Made by a program: the position numbers and the translations under genes
In this document: in pieces, positions 24,089-33,723 of the stretch
How the letters are laid out: every line of letters begins with the position of its first letter
Numbering within the stretch: position 1 is the stretch's first letter
Assembly (NCBI GenBank): GCA_964619405.1
Contig: CAZUCF010000004.1
Location: forward strand, 4,738-68,737
Origin: JABIDZ01 sp964619405
GTDB taxonomy: Archaea > Iainarchaeota > Iainarchaeia > Iainarchaeales > JAAZKV01
Reading direction: 5' to 3'
Length of the DNA: 64,000 bases
The notes under the pieces: model-generated
The model's database searches: none
The model's input: only the letters and a program-made list of their open reading frames with translations
What the model was told of the DNA's origin: nothing

Positions 24089-26668
24089 TTATTTTTTGTA
24101 TTTCCAATTAACTCTTTTTTCTTTTGGTTTGAATAACTTGCTTTTAACTTTTTCAACAGGATTGTTTTTTCCCAAACCATTCTTTTTTCCAACAACAACA
24201 ATTCCTACTATGCCAATTATAACAATTAAAAGTATTACAATTATTACTATTATTATTGTCCAATCAGCTCTTGACAATTCTACTTTTTCATCAGCATTAA
24301 TTATTATTGGTGGGCTTTTATATTCGTTTATCAAATTTGATTCTAAAATATCATTTGCTTTTTCTTCGCTAACATCAAAACTATAATAAATTTTTGTAGT
24401 TTCTCTTGGCACAATAAATTCTATTATTGGATCGTCTTCAATAATACTAAATTCTATGTTTGAAAATATTTTTGATGCGCTATCAACAAGCTCTTTTGGG
24501 ATTATTTCAATTATTTTATAATCTTGGCCTTCAAGATTAAAACTAATTTCTATTTGTACTTTGTAGGCTTCACCAATCTTTATTATTGATAATTTTCTTG
24601 TGGCATTTCCATTCAAAATATTATTTTTTGCTTGTTCTAATTGTTCTTGTGTTAAACCCGTTCCTGAAAAATAAAATCCAATATTATCTTTTTCAAAATT
24701 ATAATCATCGCTTCCAACATTACTAAAAACAATGCTTGCATTTATATTATTGTAAATTGTTTTGGCTTCATCTGCTTTTGTTTTTGAATTATTATTAATT
24801 ATTTGTTCTGCTTCTTTTAACAAATTGTCTGCTCTTTCTTTTTCACTTAACAAATTATTGTCTAATTTTAATCCTCTGTCAGAATAATATTTTATTAAAT
24901 CTTCAACAATGATTTTTCTTGCTTTTGCATCATTAATTGCTTTTAATATTTGTTGTTCTTCTGTAAGAGTATTTTCTATTGTAATGTTGATTGTTTTGCT
25001 TGCTTGGTTTCCTGCTTCATCAATTGCTGTCACTTTTAACAAGTGTGTTCCGTTAACTATTTTTGTTGTGTCTAAATTAAAATAATATTTTGTTCCACTT
25101 TTCATTGAATTATATTTTACTCCGTTTAATTCGAATTCAACAGTTTTAATAGTTCTATTATCAGTTATTGTTGCAGAAATTTCTTTTGTTTCTTTTAATG
25201 TTGAATCAATGCTATTCCATTGTATTGTTGGTGATTCGTTGTCAATGTAAATGGTTTTTGTTTTTGTTTCAACATTTTTTGCTATACACTGGAATTCAAT
25301 CCTCTCATTATTTCCACTCACACTAAAATTTTCTTCAATATAAGATGTGTCATCTTCTTCATCACTCAAATTTTGTGTTGTTTCCCAACCACTATCATAA
25401 TACCTGTATTTGATTCTTGCATCATCAACATCTTCTTCCCAACTACAACTTATTAATAAATTGTCTCCGGTTTTAGCATTTTCTATGCTTGTTCCGTTTC
25501 TCTTAATAGTTAAATCGCATGAACATGATTGTGGTGTTCCGTTAATAGTTGAACTAAAAGCACTTTCATTTCCAGCATTATCAATTGTTGTTACTTTGAA
25601 TGCGTAACTCGTTCCATTTGTTAGGCCGGTAATTGTTTTGTTTGTGTTGCTTGTTGTAGCATAAAATTCTCCATTTTTATATACTTTGTATTCTTTGTTT
25701 CCTGATAAATTATCTGCTGTTGGTGCACTCCAACTAAGAATAATTTCGGTATTGCCTGATTCAATACTCAATCCTGTTGGTGCGCTTGGTAAAGTATTAT
25801 CATATTTTACATCTACTTGTGAAATATTACTTATTTTTCCAACTTTGTCTTCTAATTTTACATAAATTGTTTTTGTTCCATCGCTTGTATTACAATCATT
25901 TCCTGTTGTAATGTTGAATGTATTAACCGAATCTGATGTGTGTGTTATTTCTGTCCAAGTATCATCATTGTTACAAGAAAAATACCATTTGCTCGGATTA
26001 GTTTCTATTTTTGTTATATTGAATGTTGGTGTTTCATTGTTAGTATAATTTGTTCCTGTTGTCAAACTACTTATTTGTGGTGCAATAGTGTCAACAATAA
26101 AAGAAATTGTTTGTGTTGATTTATTTCCTAAAATATCATTAGCATCTACTGTGAGGGTATTTGTGCCTTCATTAAAATCCATATTGATTGTTTGAGGACT
26201 TGAAGTTAAAACAAATTTTTGATTATTTAGTTGGTATGAATTGGAATCAATTCCTGAATCATCATCAAGTGTTATTGTTACGTTAATTCTATTTGTATAA
26301 TAATAATTTCCATCAGATATATTTTCAATAATTATTGTTGGGCTAGTCGTATCCAAAATAATTGAATCTGTAACTTTTGAATAGATATTATTTCTTTCAA
26401 TGTGCAATGATATTATTTTTTCTCCATCCTCGCCAATAAGTGTTGAAGTCTCGTCATGAGTTCCAGTTAAAACAGGTGTCCAAGTACATCCAGAATTTGA
26501 ATCTGAATAATTAACACAAATATTTGAATCAGCATCTAAAACAAGTTGTAGACTAATACTAGTGTTTGAAGTGCGAGCTTCACCCGAATTAATAGTTATG
26601 CTGTCTGCAGCAAAAACGCCCCCAATAATAAAAAAAAGTAAAAATAATACTAAAATTTTGTTTTTCAA
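24089..26668 (-). CDS. Membrane-anchored surface protein with Ig-like and FN3 domains
   Basis: 859 residues. A Sec signal peptide (residues 1-20) is followed by several Ig-like beta domains with DNATP-type linkers, one recognisable fibronectin type III domain (about residues 295-380, LSWSAP...ITGLTNGTSYAFKVTTID), another Ig-like unit and a coiled-coil region (about 565-650). A single TM helix near residue 815 precedes a Lys-rich cytoplasmic tail. It is exposed outside the cell, with abundant sequons suitable for AglB. It is a likely adhesin or S-layer-associated protein, unlike the pilin-type proteins nearby. Confidence 0.8.
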   Translation of the reverse strand: MKNKILVLFLLFFIIGGVFAADSITINSGEARTSNTSISLQLVLDADSNICVNYSDSNSGCTWTPVLTGTHDETSTLIGEDGEKIISLHIERNNIYSKVTDSIILDTTSPTIIIENISDGNYYYTNRINVTITLDDDSGIDSNSYQLNNQKFVLTSSPQTINMDFNEGTNTLTVDANDILGNKSTQTISFIVDTIAPQISSLTTGTNYTNNETPTFNITKIETNPSKWYFSCNNDDTWTEITHTSDSVNTFNITTGNDCNTSDGTKTIYVKLEDKVGKISNISQVDVKYDNTLPSAPTGLSIESGNTEIILSWSAPTADNLSGNKEYKVYKNGEFYATTSNTNKTITGLTNGTSYAFKVTTIDNAGNESAFSSTINGTPQSCSCDLTIKRNGTSIENAKTGDNLLISCSWEEDVDDARIKYRYYDSGWETTQNLSDEEDDTSYIEENFSVSGNNERIEFQCIAKNVETKTKTIYIDNESPTIQWNSIDSTLKETKEISATITDNRTIKTVEFELNGVKYNSMKSGTKYYFNLDTTKIVNGTHLLKVTAIDEAGNQASKTINITIENTLTEEQQILKAINDAKARKIIVEDLIKYYSDRGLKLDNNLLSEKERADNLLKEAEQIINNNSKTKADEAKTIYNNINASIVFSNVGSDDYNFEKDNIGFYFSGTGLTQEQLEQAKNNILNGNATRKLSIIKIGEAYKVQIEISFNLEGQDYKIIEIIPKELVDSASKIFSNIEFSIIEDDPIIEFIVPRETTKIYYSFDVSEEKANDILESNLINEYKSPPIIINADEKVELSRADWTIIIVIIVILLIVIIGIVGIVVVGKKNGLGKNNPVEKVKSKLFKPKEKRVNWKYKK

Positions 26669-27044
26669 TCAAACACCCATAAAATTTAAACTTAATAATT
26701 TTTGAAAGAAAGAGTTTTTATACTTTGTGAAAACTTTTTTTGAAAAATATTTGGTTTTGAGATGATTTATTGAATTATGTATGTGTTTGTCTTCTATTAA
26801 ATTTTTTAAAACCAATTTTTTTGTTTTCTTTTGCTAGCAATAATAGTTTTTCCCTTGCGTTCAACATTTTAACTTTTTTTCTAACAAATCAATGTTTTTT
26901 TCTATAAATAAAACAATTTGAATCATATTTAATCAATAATGGTTTGTATAATTAAAGTTTTAATTATGTTTTTTTAATGACCTTTTTCAAACCACTTTGT
27001 TTGCACCACTACAATTATAATACTCTAATAACATTATTTGTTTT
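26669..27044. other. Intergenic region, nothing supported
   Basis: About 375 bp between divergent genes. It must hold both promoters. I see no ORF with family signal, no convincing hairpin and no repeat array. Confidence 0.4.
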
Positions 27045-27536
27045 ATGTTATTGAATATTCTTTGGCTTGTATTACTTACTTTTGTTCCTACTTTAGAGTT
27101 AAGGTGGAGTATTCCTATTGGTATTTATTCTGGTGTAATAGAAACTCCTTTTTTTACTTTCACTGGTTTTGGAATGAACCCTGTACAAGTATTATTAATT
27201 TGTATTCTTGCGAACATATTGTTAGGCCCAATAGCCTATTTTTTTGCTACTAGGATAGTATTCTTTTTTACTAGGATTAGTTTCATAAAAAAATTGTATG
27301 ATTGGTGGTGTTCTAAGTTGTTAAAGAAAAAGGATTTTGTTGACAAGTATGGCATATTAGCAATAATTTTTTTTGTTGGAATGCCTTTACCTGGTTCTGG
27401 CTCGTGGGGCGGAGCTTTTTCGGCTTCAATATTAAACATCAGATTCAGAGATTATTTGATTGGTAATACTATTGGTGTTATTATTGCAGGAACAATAATA
27501 TTTTTGTTAACAATGGGTATTTTTTCTTTTATTTAG
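27045..27536 (+). CDS. Small multidrug export / SNARE-associated-like membrane protein
   Basis: 163 residues with about four hydrophobic segments. The block GMPLPGSGSWGGAFSA (residues 113-128) and the early PTLELRWSIPIG (residues 15-26) are characteristic of the PF06695 'small multidrug export' family, related to DedA-type transporters. It probably moves a lipid-like or small substrate across the membrane; the true substrate is unknown. The gene is convergent with the radical SAM gene, separated by 18-bp tandem repeats. Confidence 0.85.
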   Translation: MLLNILWLVLLTFVPTLELRWSIPIGIYSGVIETPFFTFTGFGMNPVQVLLICILANILLGPIAYFFATRIVFFFTRISFIKKLYDWWCSKLLKKKDFVDKYGILAIIFFVGMPLPGSGSWGGAFSASILNIRFRDYLIGNTIGVIIAGTIIFLLTMGIFSFI

Positions 27537-27560
27537 TTTAAATTAGTCTTTCTTTTATTT

Positions 27561-27668
27561 AAATTATTTTATTTTTATAAATTATTTTATGTTTGTAAAT
27601 TATTTTATGTTTGTAAATTATTTTATGTTTATAAATTATTTTATTTTTATAAATTATTTTATTTTAAT
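27561..27668 (+). repeat. 18-bp tandem repeat, six copies
   Basis: Six head-to-tail copies of AAATTATTTTATGTTTGT-type units with one or two changes between copies. They fill the space between two convergent genes, and the last copy contains the stop codon of the radical SAM gene (27654-27656). No spacers, so not CRISPR; slippage or a bidirectional 3' end element. Confidence 0.85.
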
Positions 27669-28865
27669 TTTACATTCTATTTCATTATTAATATTTTTTC
27701 CTTCAACATATTTTTTGTGTAAGTTTTCTAAAGTATTAACATCTAATTCTTCTAAAAATTTCATAAAACAATCTCGTCTGTGACATGATGGTGAACAAAA
27801 TTTGCAATCATCATCTGGTAATTTTGAAACTGTTTCTAATCTTTCTTTGTTAAGCCATAATTCTTTTAATGGTTTTTCTAGAATATTTCCAAAATGTTTT
27901 ACTCCTTGGTAAGTTCTGTGTCCGCAAACATATAAATTACAATCTGGCCCAATGCATGCCCAAAAATTATGATTATAACATTTTTTTCCTCTTGAATAAA
28001 AAGCATTATTTTCTTTTTGATCAGCCGAATCAAGGTCTTCATCAGAGTAAGCAAACCAAACCCTAAATTTTTCGTTTTCTAATTCTTTTGCTTTTTGTTT
28101 TTGTTCTTGAATTTCTTTTATTATTGGTTTTATTGTTTCAGGGTAAGCGAAATCAACCCTAAATATTATGTTGTCGGCTCCTGTTTCTTTAACTTTTTTT
28201 GTTGCTTCAAATATTTCCATGTGGTTTTGTTGTCCTATAACATAGCTCACATCTATTCTCAAGTTACTTTTTGTTTTATCTCTTTTTTTGGATAATTCTT
28301 TTAAATTATTTATTGTTCTTTCAAAGCCATCCACTTTTTTTAAGTCAAAAAAAGTTTCTTTTGTTCCTGCATCAAGACTCAAATTTATTTTATCTGCTTT
28401 TAAAACATAATCAAGATATTTTTTTCCTTCTTTTGAATTTTTATCTAACCATAAACCATTTGTGTATAATATAACTTTTTTCCCTATGTCCTTGAAAATT
28501 TTTATTCCATAAATAGTGTCTGGGTTTAATAATGGTTCGCCTGTTGTTCCACAAAATTTAACGGTTTCAATTGTTAAACCATTAATTTCAAATTCATTAA
28601 TTCTTTGAGCTATTTTTTCCATTGCTTTTTTATCCATTATATTTGGAAGTCTTTCATTTGTTAAAGCTAAACCAAAACAATGTTTGCATTTTAGATTGCA
28701 AATTGATGTTGGTTGTAATTCTATTTCATATGGAGCAGGGTTATTTCCGTTTAATACATCTTTTACTATTGTGTAATGATCATTAAACAATTGTTTTTCA
28801 TAATCAAATGGGGCTTCATTTCTTTTAAATAGTTTTACAAAATTTTCTTCTACATTTTTTTCCAT
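27654..28865 (-). CDS. Radical SAM/SPASM domain protein
   Basis: 403 residues. The radical SAM motif CNLKCKHC gives Cys56, 60 and 63 for the SAM-binding 4Fe-4S cluster, followed by the GTTGEPLLNP (GGE-like) motif. The C-terminal third has a SPASM-type set of cysteines (CYNHNFWACIGPDCNLYVCGH, then CKFCSPSCHRRDC) for auxiliary clusters. It resembles the MoaA/PqqE/anSME-like group, which modify peptides or cofactors. The substrate is unknown; no obvious RiPP precursor is adjacent. If it releases 5'-deoxyadenosine, the MtnP-MtnA-aldolase genes 3 kb away could recycle it. Confidence 0.85.
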   Translation of the reverse strand: MEKNVEENFVKLFKRNEAPFDYEKQLFNDHYTIVKDVLNGNNPAPYEIELQPTSICNLKCKHCFGLALTNERLPNIMDKKAMEKIAQRINEFEINGLTIETVKFCGTTGEPLLNPDTIYGIKIFKDIGKKVILYTNGLWLDKNSKEGKKYLDYVLKADKINLSLDAGTKETFFDLKKVDGFERTINNLKELSKKRDKTKSNLRIDVSYVIGQQNHMEIFEATKKVKETGADNIIFRVDFAYPETIKPIIKEIQEQKQKAKELENEKFRVWFAYSDEDLDSADQKENNAFYSRGKKCYNHNFWACIGPDCNLYVCGHRTYQGVKHFGNILEKPLKELWLNKERLETVSKLPDDDCKFCSPSCHRRDCFMKFLEELDVNTLENLHKKYVEGKNINNEIECKIKIK

Positions 28866-29030
28866 TTAATTTATGTAGTGTTCTTTTTTAGTTTTATAAA
28901 TTGTCAATATTTTTCAATATACTCAAATTGAGTAATATATAGTATATCAAAAAATATATTATATATTTTAATTAAAACCTTTTAGTATATAACCAGCAAT
29001 ATTTGGTATAGTGTATATATTGATAAGCCG

Positions 29031-29040
29031 TTTAAATATA
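29031..29040 (+). promoter_or_regulatory. TATA box that fixes the start of the AbrB-PhoU gene
   Basis: TTTAAATATA lies 28 bp before ATG 29059, the spacing for a leaderless transcript. This excludes the in-frame GTG at 29011, which lies upstream of the box. Confidence 0.6.
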
Positions 29041-29058
29041 TCTGAATATATTATTATT

Positions 29059-30057
29059 ATGAAAAGAAAAATAATAAGGCAAGGTCATAATACTTTGACT
29101 GTTACTCTTCCAAGTGATTGGGTAAAAAAACTAAATATTAAGTCAGGTGATGAGGTAGATGTTTTTGAGGATTCAGGTAGTTTAGTAATAAATGGTAAGC
29201 AAAATGGTGAACATGATGTTGTTACATTAGATATAAATGGTTTGAGAGTCCCAATGCTTTGGCGTTTTTTTCAATCAATTTATCGTGAAGGTTATAATGA
29301 AATAAGAATTATTTTTGATCCTAGTAAAAAAGATTATGAGGGTGCTTTTAATTATTATTCTAGTCAGTTTGAGTATAAGCGTTTTGGCGAAAAGCCAGTA
29401 AAAAAATCTGCTTTAGATATGATTCACGAACTAGTACATAGATTTATTGGTGTTGAAGTTATAGATACTGGGAAAGATTATTGTGTTGTAAGAGAAATGG
29501 GTGAATTAAGTGCGAAAGAGTTTGATAATTCGCTTAGAAGAATTTTTTTGCTTTTAATTGATTTGTTTGACAAAGTTATTAATGCGATGAAGCAAAATGA
29601 TGTTGGGGATATTTCAATTTGTAAGACTATTCATTTAATGGATATTAATATTGATAGATTTATTGATTATTGTTGTAGAATAAATAATAAAATTTGTGAT
29701 TCTAGTTTTCAAAAAAACAAGCCTTTAATGTTTTCTACTTTGTTTTTATTAGAAATTTTAGGTGATGAATTCAAATATGTTGCAAATCATATGGCTCGTT
29801 CTAAATCAAAGGTAAAAGATGTTGTTCCTTTTGCGGAAAGAACAAAAAAACATTTTGAGAATTATTATAATTTGTTTTATAAGTTTGATAAAAAAGGGGT
29901 TATTGAATTTGGTGAAGAAGATTTTAGAATCTATAATGAACATTTTAATTGGAAAGAATCAAATAACAAGGATGCAAGAAGTATAACAAGGCATTTCATG
30001 CAAATAAGTAAATTTACTTTTTGTTTAATGGAATTACGAATTGAGATGGAATATTAA
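29059..30057 (+). CDS. AbrB-like DNA-binding plus PhoU domain regulator
   Basis: 332 residues from ATG 29059. The N-terminus (about 1-45) is a SpoVT/AbrB swapped-hairpin domain, with IRQGHNTLTVTLPSDWVKKL and the GDEVDVFED turn. The rest is a helical PhoU-like domain. This fusion is widespread in archaea and is usually annotated as a phosphate-uptake regulator, although no phosphate transport genes are nearby here. It may control phosphate or another stress response. Confidence 0.88.
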   Translation: MKRKIIRQGHNTLTVTLPSDWVKKLNIKSGDEVDVFEDSGSLVINGKQNGEHDVVTLDINGLRVPMLWRFFQSIYREGYNEIRIIFDPSKKDYEGAFNYYSSQFEYKRFGEKPVKKSALDMIHELVHRFIGVEVIDTGKDYCVVREMGELSAKEFDNSLRRIFLLLIDLFDKVINAMKQNDVGDISICKTIHLMDINIDRFIDYCCRINNKICDSSFQKNKPLMFSTLFLLEILGDEFKYVANHMARSKSKVKDVVPFAERTKKHFENYYNLFYKFDKKGVIEFGEEDFRIYNEHFNWKESNNKDARSITRHFMQISKFTFCLMELRIEMEY

Positions 30058-30143
30058 TAAAAAATTATTTTAATATTTTTAAATAGTTAATTTTGTTTTC
30101 AATAATTTTTTTATTCATATTAATTGTTTTAGTTTTTTGAAAT

Positions 30144-31124
30144 TTATTTATTATTTAAAATTGTTTCTAAATACTCCAAAAAAGTTGTTGCATAACAACC
30201 TTTTTTTAATTCAAATTCTAAAAAGAAATTATTTTTTTTAATAGTTTTTTTTATTTTTAGTTTGTTTGCGTTAAAATATGTTTCTCTTTCCAATTTTTTT
30301 AAACCAAGTTTTTTTTCAAACTCGTTTACTTCTATTGTTAATTTGTTTTTAATATTCCTTGAAGCTTTTTTTCCTTTTAAATTGTTTTTCACAAAAAACA
30401 AGATATTTTTGTGTAGAAGTTCATTCCATTTTTTTGCTTGAACTGCTTTCAACATTTGTTTCAAACTTTTTTTTTCTGTTAACAAAAAAGCTTTTTCAAA
30501 ATCAACTTCTTTTTTTAACAATTCAAAAATAGGTTTTTTTGATTCAGGAATAACTTCACTATTAATTAGTTTTTCCCATTTGCCCCAATAATCATTTATT
30601 TCTTTTTTTATTTCACTACTTTTTTTAGTATCATAATCACTTTTTTCTGTTAGAAAAAATTTCAAAGCTTTTTCAAAATCTTTTGTTTCAATTAATTCTG
30701 AAAATTCTTCTATTCTCTTGTCAAACCTTTGTTTTCCAAAATAATTTGTTATAAATTCTTTTTTCCAATTAATTTTTTTAATTTTTTTTAGTTCTTCTTC
30801 ATTTAATTCAACAAGAATCCTAAATTTGTTTCCATTATGTTTTCCAATATAAATTCTCTCATCGCTTCTTCCTTTGTAAGTAATATTCAATTCGTTTTCA
30901 ACAATATTATCTATAGCATTTTTAGTACAAAACCATTGTTTTGTGCTAGCATTCTTATCTTTTACGCCATTAAAACAAGCATCTCTTGGAATTCTTTTCA
31001 ATAATTGTTTGTGGCTCAAACCTTTTTTTTCTACAATATAATACAAGTATTTTCCTTCTTGCCCAATTGTTGGTTTAAAAATTTCTTCTACAAAAAAAGT
31101 TTTAGCATTTAAAAAATATTTCAT
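30144..31124 (-). CDS. truD: tRNA pseudouridine synthase D (TruD)
   Basis: About 326 residues from ATG 31124; a TTG four codons upstream is less likely. Motifs: FNGVKDKNASTKQ (residues 51-63 from this start) with the catalytic Asp, YIGKHNGNKFRI, and NYFGKQRFDKR, all hallmarks of TruD. It makes pseudouridine 13 in tRNA. It is shorter than usual for archaeal TruD, mostly in the insertion domain. It starts 21 bp after mtnP on the same strand, so the two are co-transcribed. Confidence 0.9.
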   Translation of the reverse strand: MKYFLNAKTFFVEEIFKPTIGQEGKYLYYIVEKKGLSHKQLLKRIPRDACFNGVKDKNASTKQWFCTKNAIDNIVENELNITYKGRSDERIYIGKHNGNKFRILVELNEEELKKIKKINWKKEFITNYFGKQRFDKRIEEFSELIETKDFEKALKFFLTEKSDYDTKKSSEIKKEINDYWGKWEKLINSEVIPESKKPIFELLKKEVDFEKAFLLTEKKSLKQMLKAVQAKKWNELLHKNILFFVKNNLKGKKASRNIKNKLTIEVNEFEKKLGLKKLERETYFNANKLKIKKTIKKNNFFLEFELKKGCYATTFLEYLETILNNK

Positions 31125-31145
31125 TTTAATCAACAATTTTTTTAT

Positions 31146-31886
31146 TTAAAATTCTTTGTCTATTTCTTCTAAACTTTTCAAAATAATTTTTTTTACTTTT
31201 TCAGAATTATTCTTCATTCTTTCTAATACTATTTCAAATGTAACATCTTCTTCTCCTTCTTTCCAACAATCATAATCAGTAATAAGATTGATTACTTGAT
31301 AAGGAATCTTTGCTTCTTTTGCCAAACAAACTTCTGGCACAGTAGTCATATTAACTAAATCAGCTCCCCAACTTCTAAACAAATTACTTTCTGCTTTTGT
31401 TGAAAACCTTGGCCCTTCAATAGTAATAGTTATTGTTTCAGAACTATATTCTATTCCTAATTCAACACATTTTTTTTCTAAGATTTTTCTTAATTTTTTG
31501 TCAAATGGTTCTCCCATTGCTTCATGAATAACATTTCCTTCTTTAGTAAAACTAGTTTCTCTTTTTTTTGTCATGTCAATAAATTGGTTTGGAAAACTAA
31601 TTGTTTCTGGTGCTAATTCTTCTTTCAAAGAACCACAAGCACTAGTAGCAATAATTATTCTTGCTTTTAATTCTTTTAAAGCAAAAATGTTTGCTCTGTA
31701 ATTAATCATGCTTGGACTCAGTTCATGCTTGTAACCATGCCTTGACATTATTACTACATCAATTCCATTAATTTTTCCTTTTTTTATTGGACTATGTTTT
31801 CCAAAAGGTGTTTCAATAATAACTTCTTCTGCTTCTTTTAACAAGTCAGGATTCTCTAATCCAGAACCACCAATAATAGCAATCAT
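31146..31886 (-). CDS. mtnP: S-methyl-5'-thioadenosine phosphorylase (MtnP family)
   Basis: 246 residues. GGSG at residues 6-9, SRHGYKHE, ATSACGSL, EGPRFSTKAES and the NMTTVPEVCLA block are typical of MTAP/PNP family II. It phosphorolyses methylthioadenosine (or 5'-deoxyadenosine) to adenine plus the 1-phosphosugar. The gene is divergent from mtnA and the aldolase, whose products would take the sugar, and lies 3 kb from apt, which would take the adenine. Substrate choice between MTA, 5'-dAdo and other nucleosides cannot be read from sequence. Confidence 0.9.
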   Translation of the reverse strand: MIAIIGGSGLENPDLLKEAEEVIIETPFGKHSPIKKGKINGIDVVIMSRHGYKHELSPSMINYRANIFALKELKARIIIATSACGSLKEELAPETISFPNQFIDMTKKRETSFTKEGNVIHEAMGEPFDKKLRKILEKKCVELGIEYSSETITITIEGPRFSTKAESNLFRSWGADLVNMTTVPEVCLAKEAKIPYQVINLITDYDCWKEGEEDVTFEIVLERMKNNSEKVKKIILKSLEEIDKEF

Positions 31887-31946
31887 AATATCACAATTAA
31901 TTTGTAATAGATTTACTTTTTATTTGTTTTTAATTTACAACATTAT

Positions 31947-33050
31947 ATGAATGTTAATGGAAAACAGTATAGAACAATTTGGTTAAATGATTCTAATGAA
32001 TTACAAATAATTGACCAACGATTTCTACCACACGAATTTGTAATTGAAACATTAAATAATTTAGAAGAAGTAGTAATTGCAATAAAGGATATGCATGTTC
32101 GTGGAGCAGGTTTAATAGGGGCAACAGCAGGATATGGAATGTTTATTGCAACACAAAATGCTCCAAAAACTTCTTTGTCAGAATTTGATTCTTTCATAAA
32201 AAAAGCTGGTGAAAAATTATGTGCAACAAGACCAACAGCAGTAAACCTTGCTTGGGCTGTTGACAGACAATTAAATGCAATTAATAAAATAGAAACAATT
32301 GAAGAAAAAATTATTGTAGCAAAAAAAGAAGCAATTATTATTGCTAATGAAGACGCAGATTATTGTAAAAGAATTGGTGAACACGGAGTAAAAATAATTG
32401 AAGAATTATATGAAAAAAAACAAGATACAATAAATATTCTTACTCATTGTAATGCTGGTTGGCTTGCTTTCGTTGATTATGGTTCAGCAACTTCTCCAAT
32501 TTACAAGGCACAAGAAAAAGGTATTCCAATAAAAGTTTGGGTTGATGAAACAAGGCCAAGAAACCAAGGAGCTTCTCTCACAGCATGGGAATTATTACAA
32601 CAAAAAATTCCTCACAAAATAATTGTTGATAATGTTGGAGGCCACTTAATGCAAAATGGTTTAGTTGATTTGTGCATTGTTGGTACTGACAGAACAACAA
32701 GCAATGGTGATGTCGCAAACAAGATTGGAACTTATTTGAAAGCTTTGGCAGCAAAAGACAATAATATTCCTTTTTATGTTGCTCTTCCATCATCAACTTT
32801 TGATTTTAGTTTAGAATCAGGAAAAGATATTCCTATTGAAGAGAGAAGTGAAGAAGAAGTAAAATATGTTCAAGGATTATTAAACGAAAAAATTGAGCGT
32901 GTTTTAATTACTCCAAAAGGTTCGAGTGCAACAAATTATGGTTTTGATGTTACACCTAATAGATTAATAACTGGTTTGATAACAGAAAGAGGGGTTTGTA
33001 AAGCAAGTAAAAAAAGTATTTTAGAATTGTTTTCAGAACAAAAAAAATAA
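31947..33050 (+). CDS. mtnA: 5-Methylthioribose-1-phosphate / 5-deoxyribose-1-phosphate isomerase (MtnA family)
   Basis: 367 residues. MHVRGAGLIGA (49-59), LTHCNAGWLA with catalytic Cys168, DETRPRNQGASLTAWEL, and VGTDRTTSNGDVANKIGT with catalytic Asp248 are the MtnA signature. It converts the aldose 1-phosphate from MtnP to the ketose. In Methanocaldococcus a homologue works in the 5'-deoxyadenosine route. It is directly upstream of the class II aldolase. Confidence 0.92.
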   Translation: MNVNGKQYRTIWLNDSNELQIIDQRFLPHEFVIETLNNLEEVVIAIKDMHVRGAGLIGATAGYGMFIATQNAPKTSLSEFDSFIKKAGEKLCATRPTAVNLAWAVDRQLNAINKIETIEEKIIVAKKEAIIIANEDADYCKRIGEHGVKIIEELYEKKQDTINILTHCNAGWLAFVDYGSATSPIYKAQEKGIPIKVWVDETRPRNQGASLTAWELLQQKIPHKIIVDNVGGHLMQNGLVDLCIVGTDRTTSNGDVANKIGTYLKALAAKDNNIPFYVALPSSTFDFSLESGKDIPIEERSEEEVKYVQGLLNEKIERVLITPKGSSATNYGFDVTPNRLITGLITERGVCKASKKSILELFSEQKK

Positions 33051-33078
33051 TTATTAAAGATTTTTTAAAGGTTTTTTT

Positions 33079-33678
33079 ATGAATGAAGGTTATATTAAAT
33101 TTAATTGTAATTTAATAGAGAAAAAGCCTCTTCCAAAAGAAGAATTAGTTGATTTATTGAAGTGGAGGCAAAAATTATTTTTTTTAGGCTTGATTGGTGC
33201 TTACCCAAACGGAATTGGTTTTGGAAACATCAGCAAACGCTACAATCAAAACAAATTTATTATAACTGGTTCTGCTACCGGTCAATTAAAAGAGTTGGGT
33301 GAAGAACACTTTGTTCTTGTAATAGAACATGATTTTGAAAAAAATTTTCTTTCTTGTGAGGGGAAAATAAATGCGTCTTCTGAATCATTGTCTCACGCAG
33401 CGATTTATGATTCTACTAATGTAAATGCAGTAATGCATGTTCACAACAAAAAGCTTTGGGATTATTTAATGAGAGAATTGCCTTTCACCTCCAAAGAAAT
33501 AGAATATGGTACACCAGAAATGGCTAATGCAATAAAAAAAGTTATTGCTAACCCAATGATTTCAAAAGAAAAGATTTTTGCAATGGGGGGTCACGAAGAA
33601 GGAGTGATTTGTTTTGGAGAAAACTTGGGTGAAGCGGGGGAAAGATTGTTGAAGTGGTTTGGAAAGATTAAATCTTAG
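33079..33678 (+). CDS. Class II aldolase/adducin family protein
   Basis: 199 residues. GNISKR (49-54), TGSATGQL (63-70), SSESLSHAAIY (Glu102), zinc-binding MHVHN (His120, His122) and GGHEEGV (His172) fit a class II aldolase such as fuculose-1-phosphate aldolase or MtnB-like proteins. After MtnA, an aldolase would split the ketose 1-phosphate into DHAP and an aldehyde (methylthioacetaldehyde or lactaldehyde). A bacterial-type MtnB dehydratase role is possible, but the remaining mtn genes are absent from the window. Confidence 0.85.
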   Translation: MNEGYIKFNCNLIEKKPLPKEELVDLLKWRQKLFFLGLIGAYPNGIGFGNISKRYNQNKFIITGSATGQLKELGEEHFVLVIEHDFEKNFLSCEGKINASSESLSHAAIYDSTNVNAVMHVHNKKLWDYLMRELPFTSKEIEYGTPEMANAIKKVIANPMISKEKIFAMGGHEEGVICFGENLGEAGERLLKWFGKIKS

Positions 33679-33723
33679 CAAAATTTTTTTATTGTTTTAA
33701 TTTTTTTGATTAATTCAATTTTT

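Noticed and set aside
27561..27668. Possible CRISPR array (18-bp repeats), also 5658-5777 and 13031-13105
   Set aside because: Units are head to tail without spacers, and two of the three arrays keep a reading frame.
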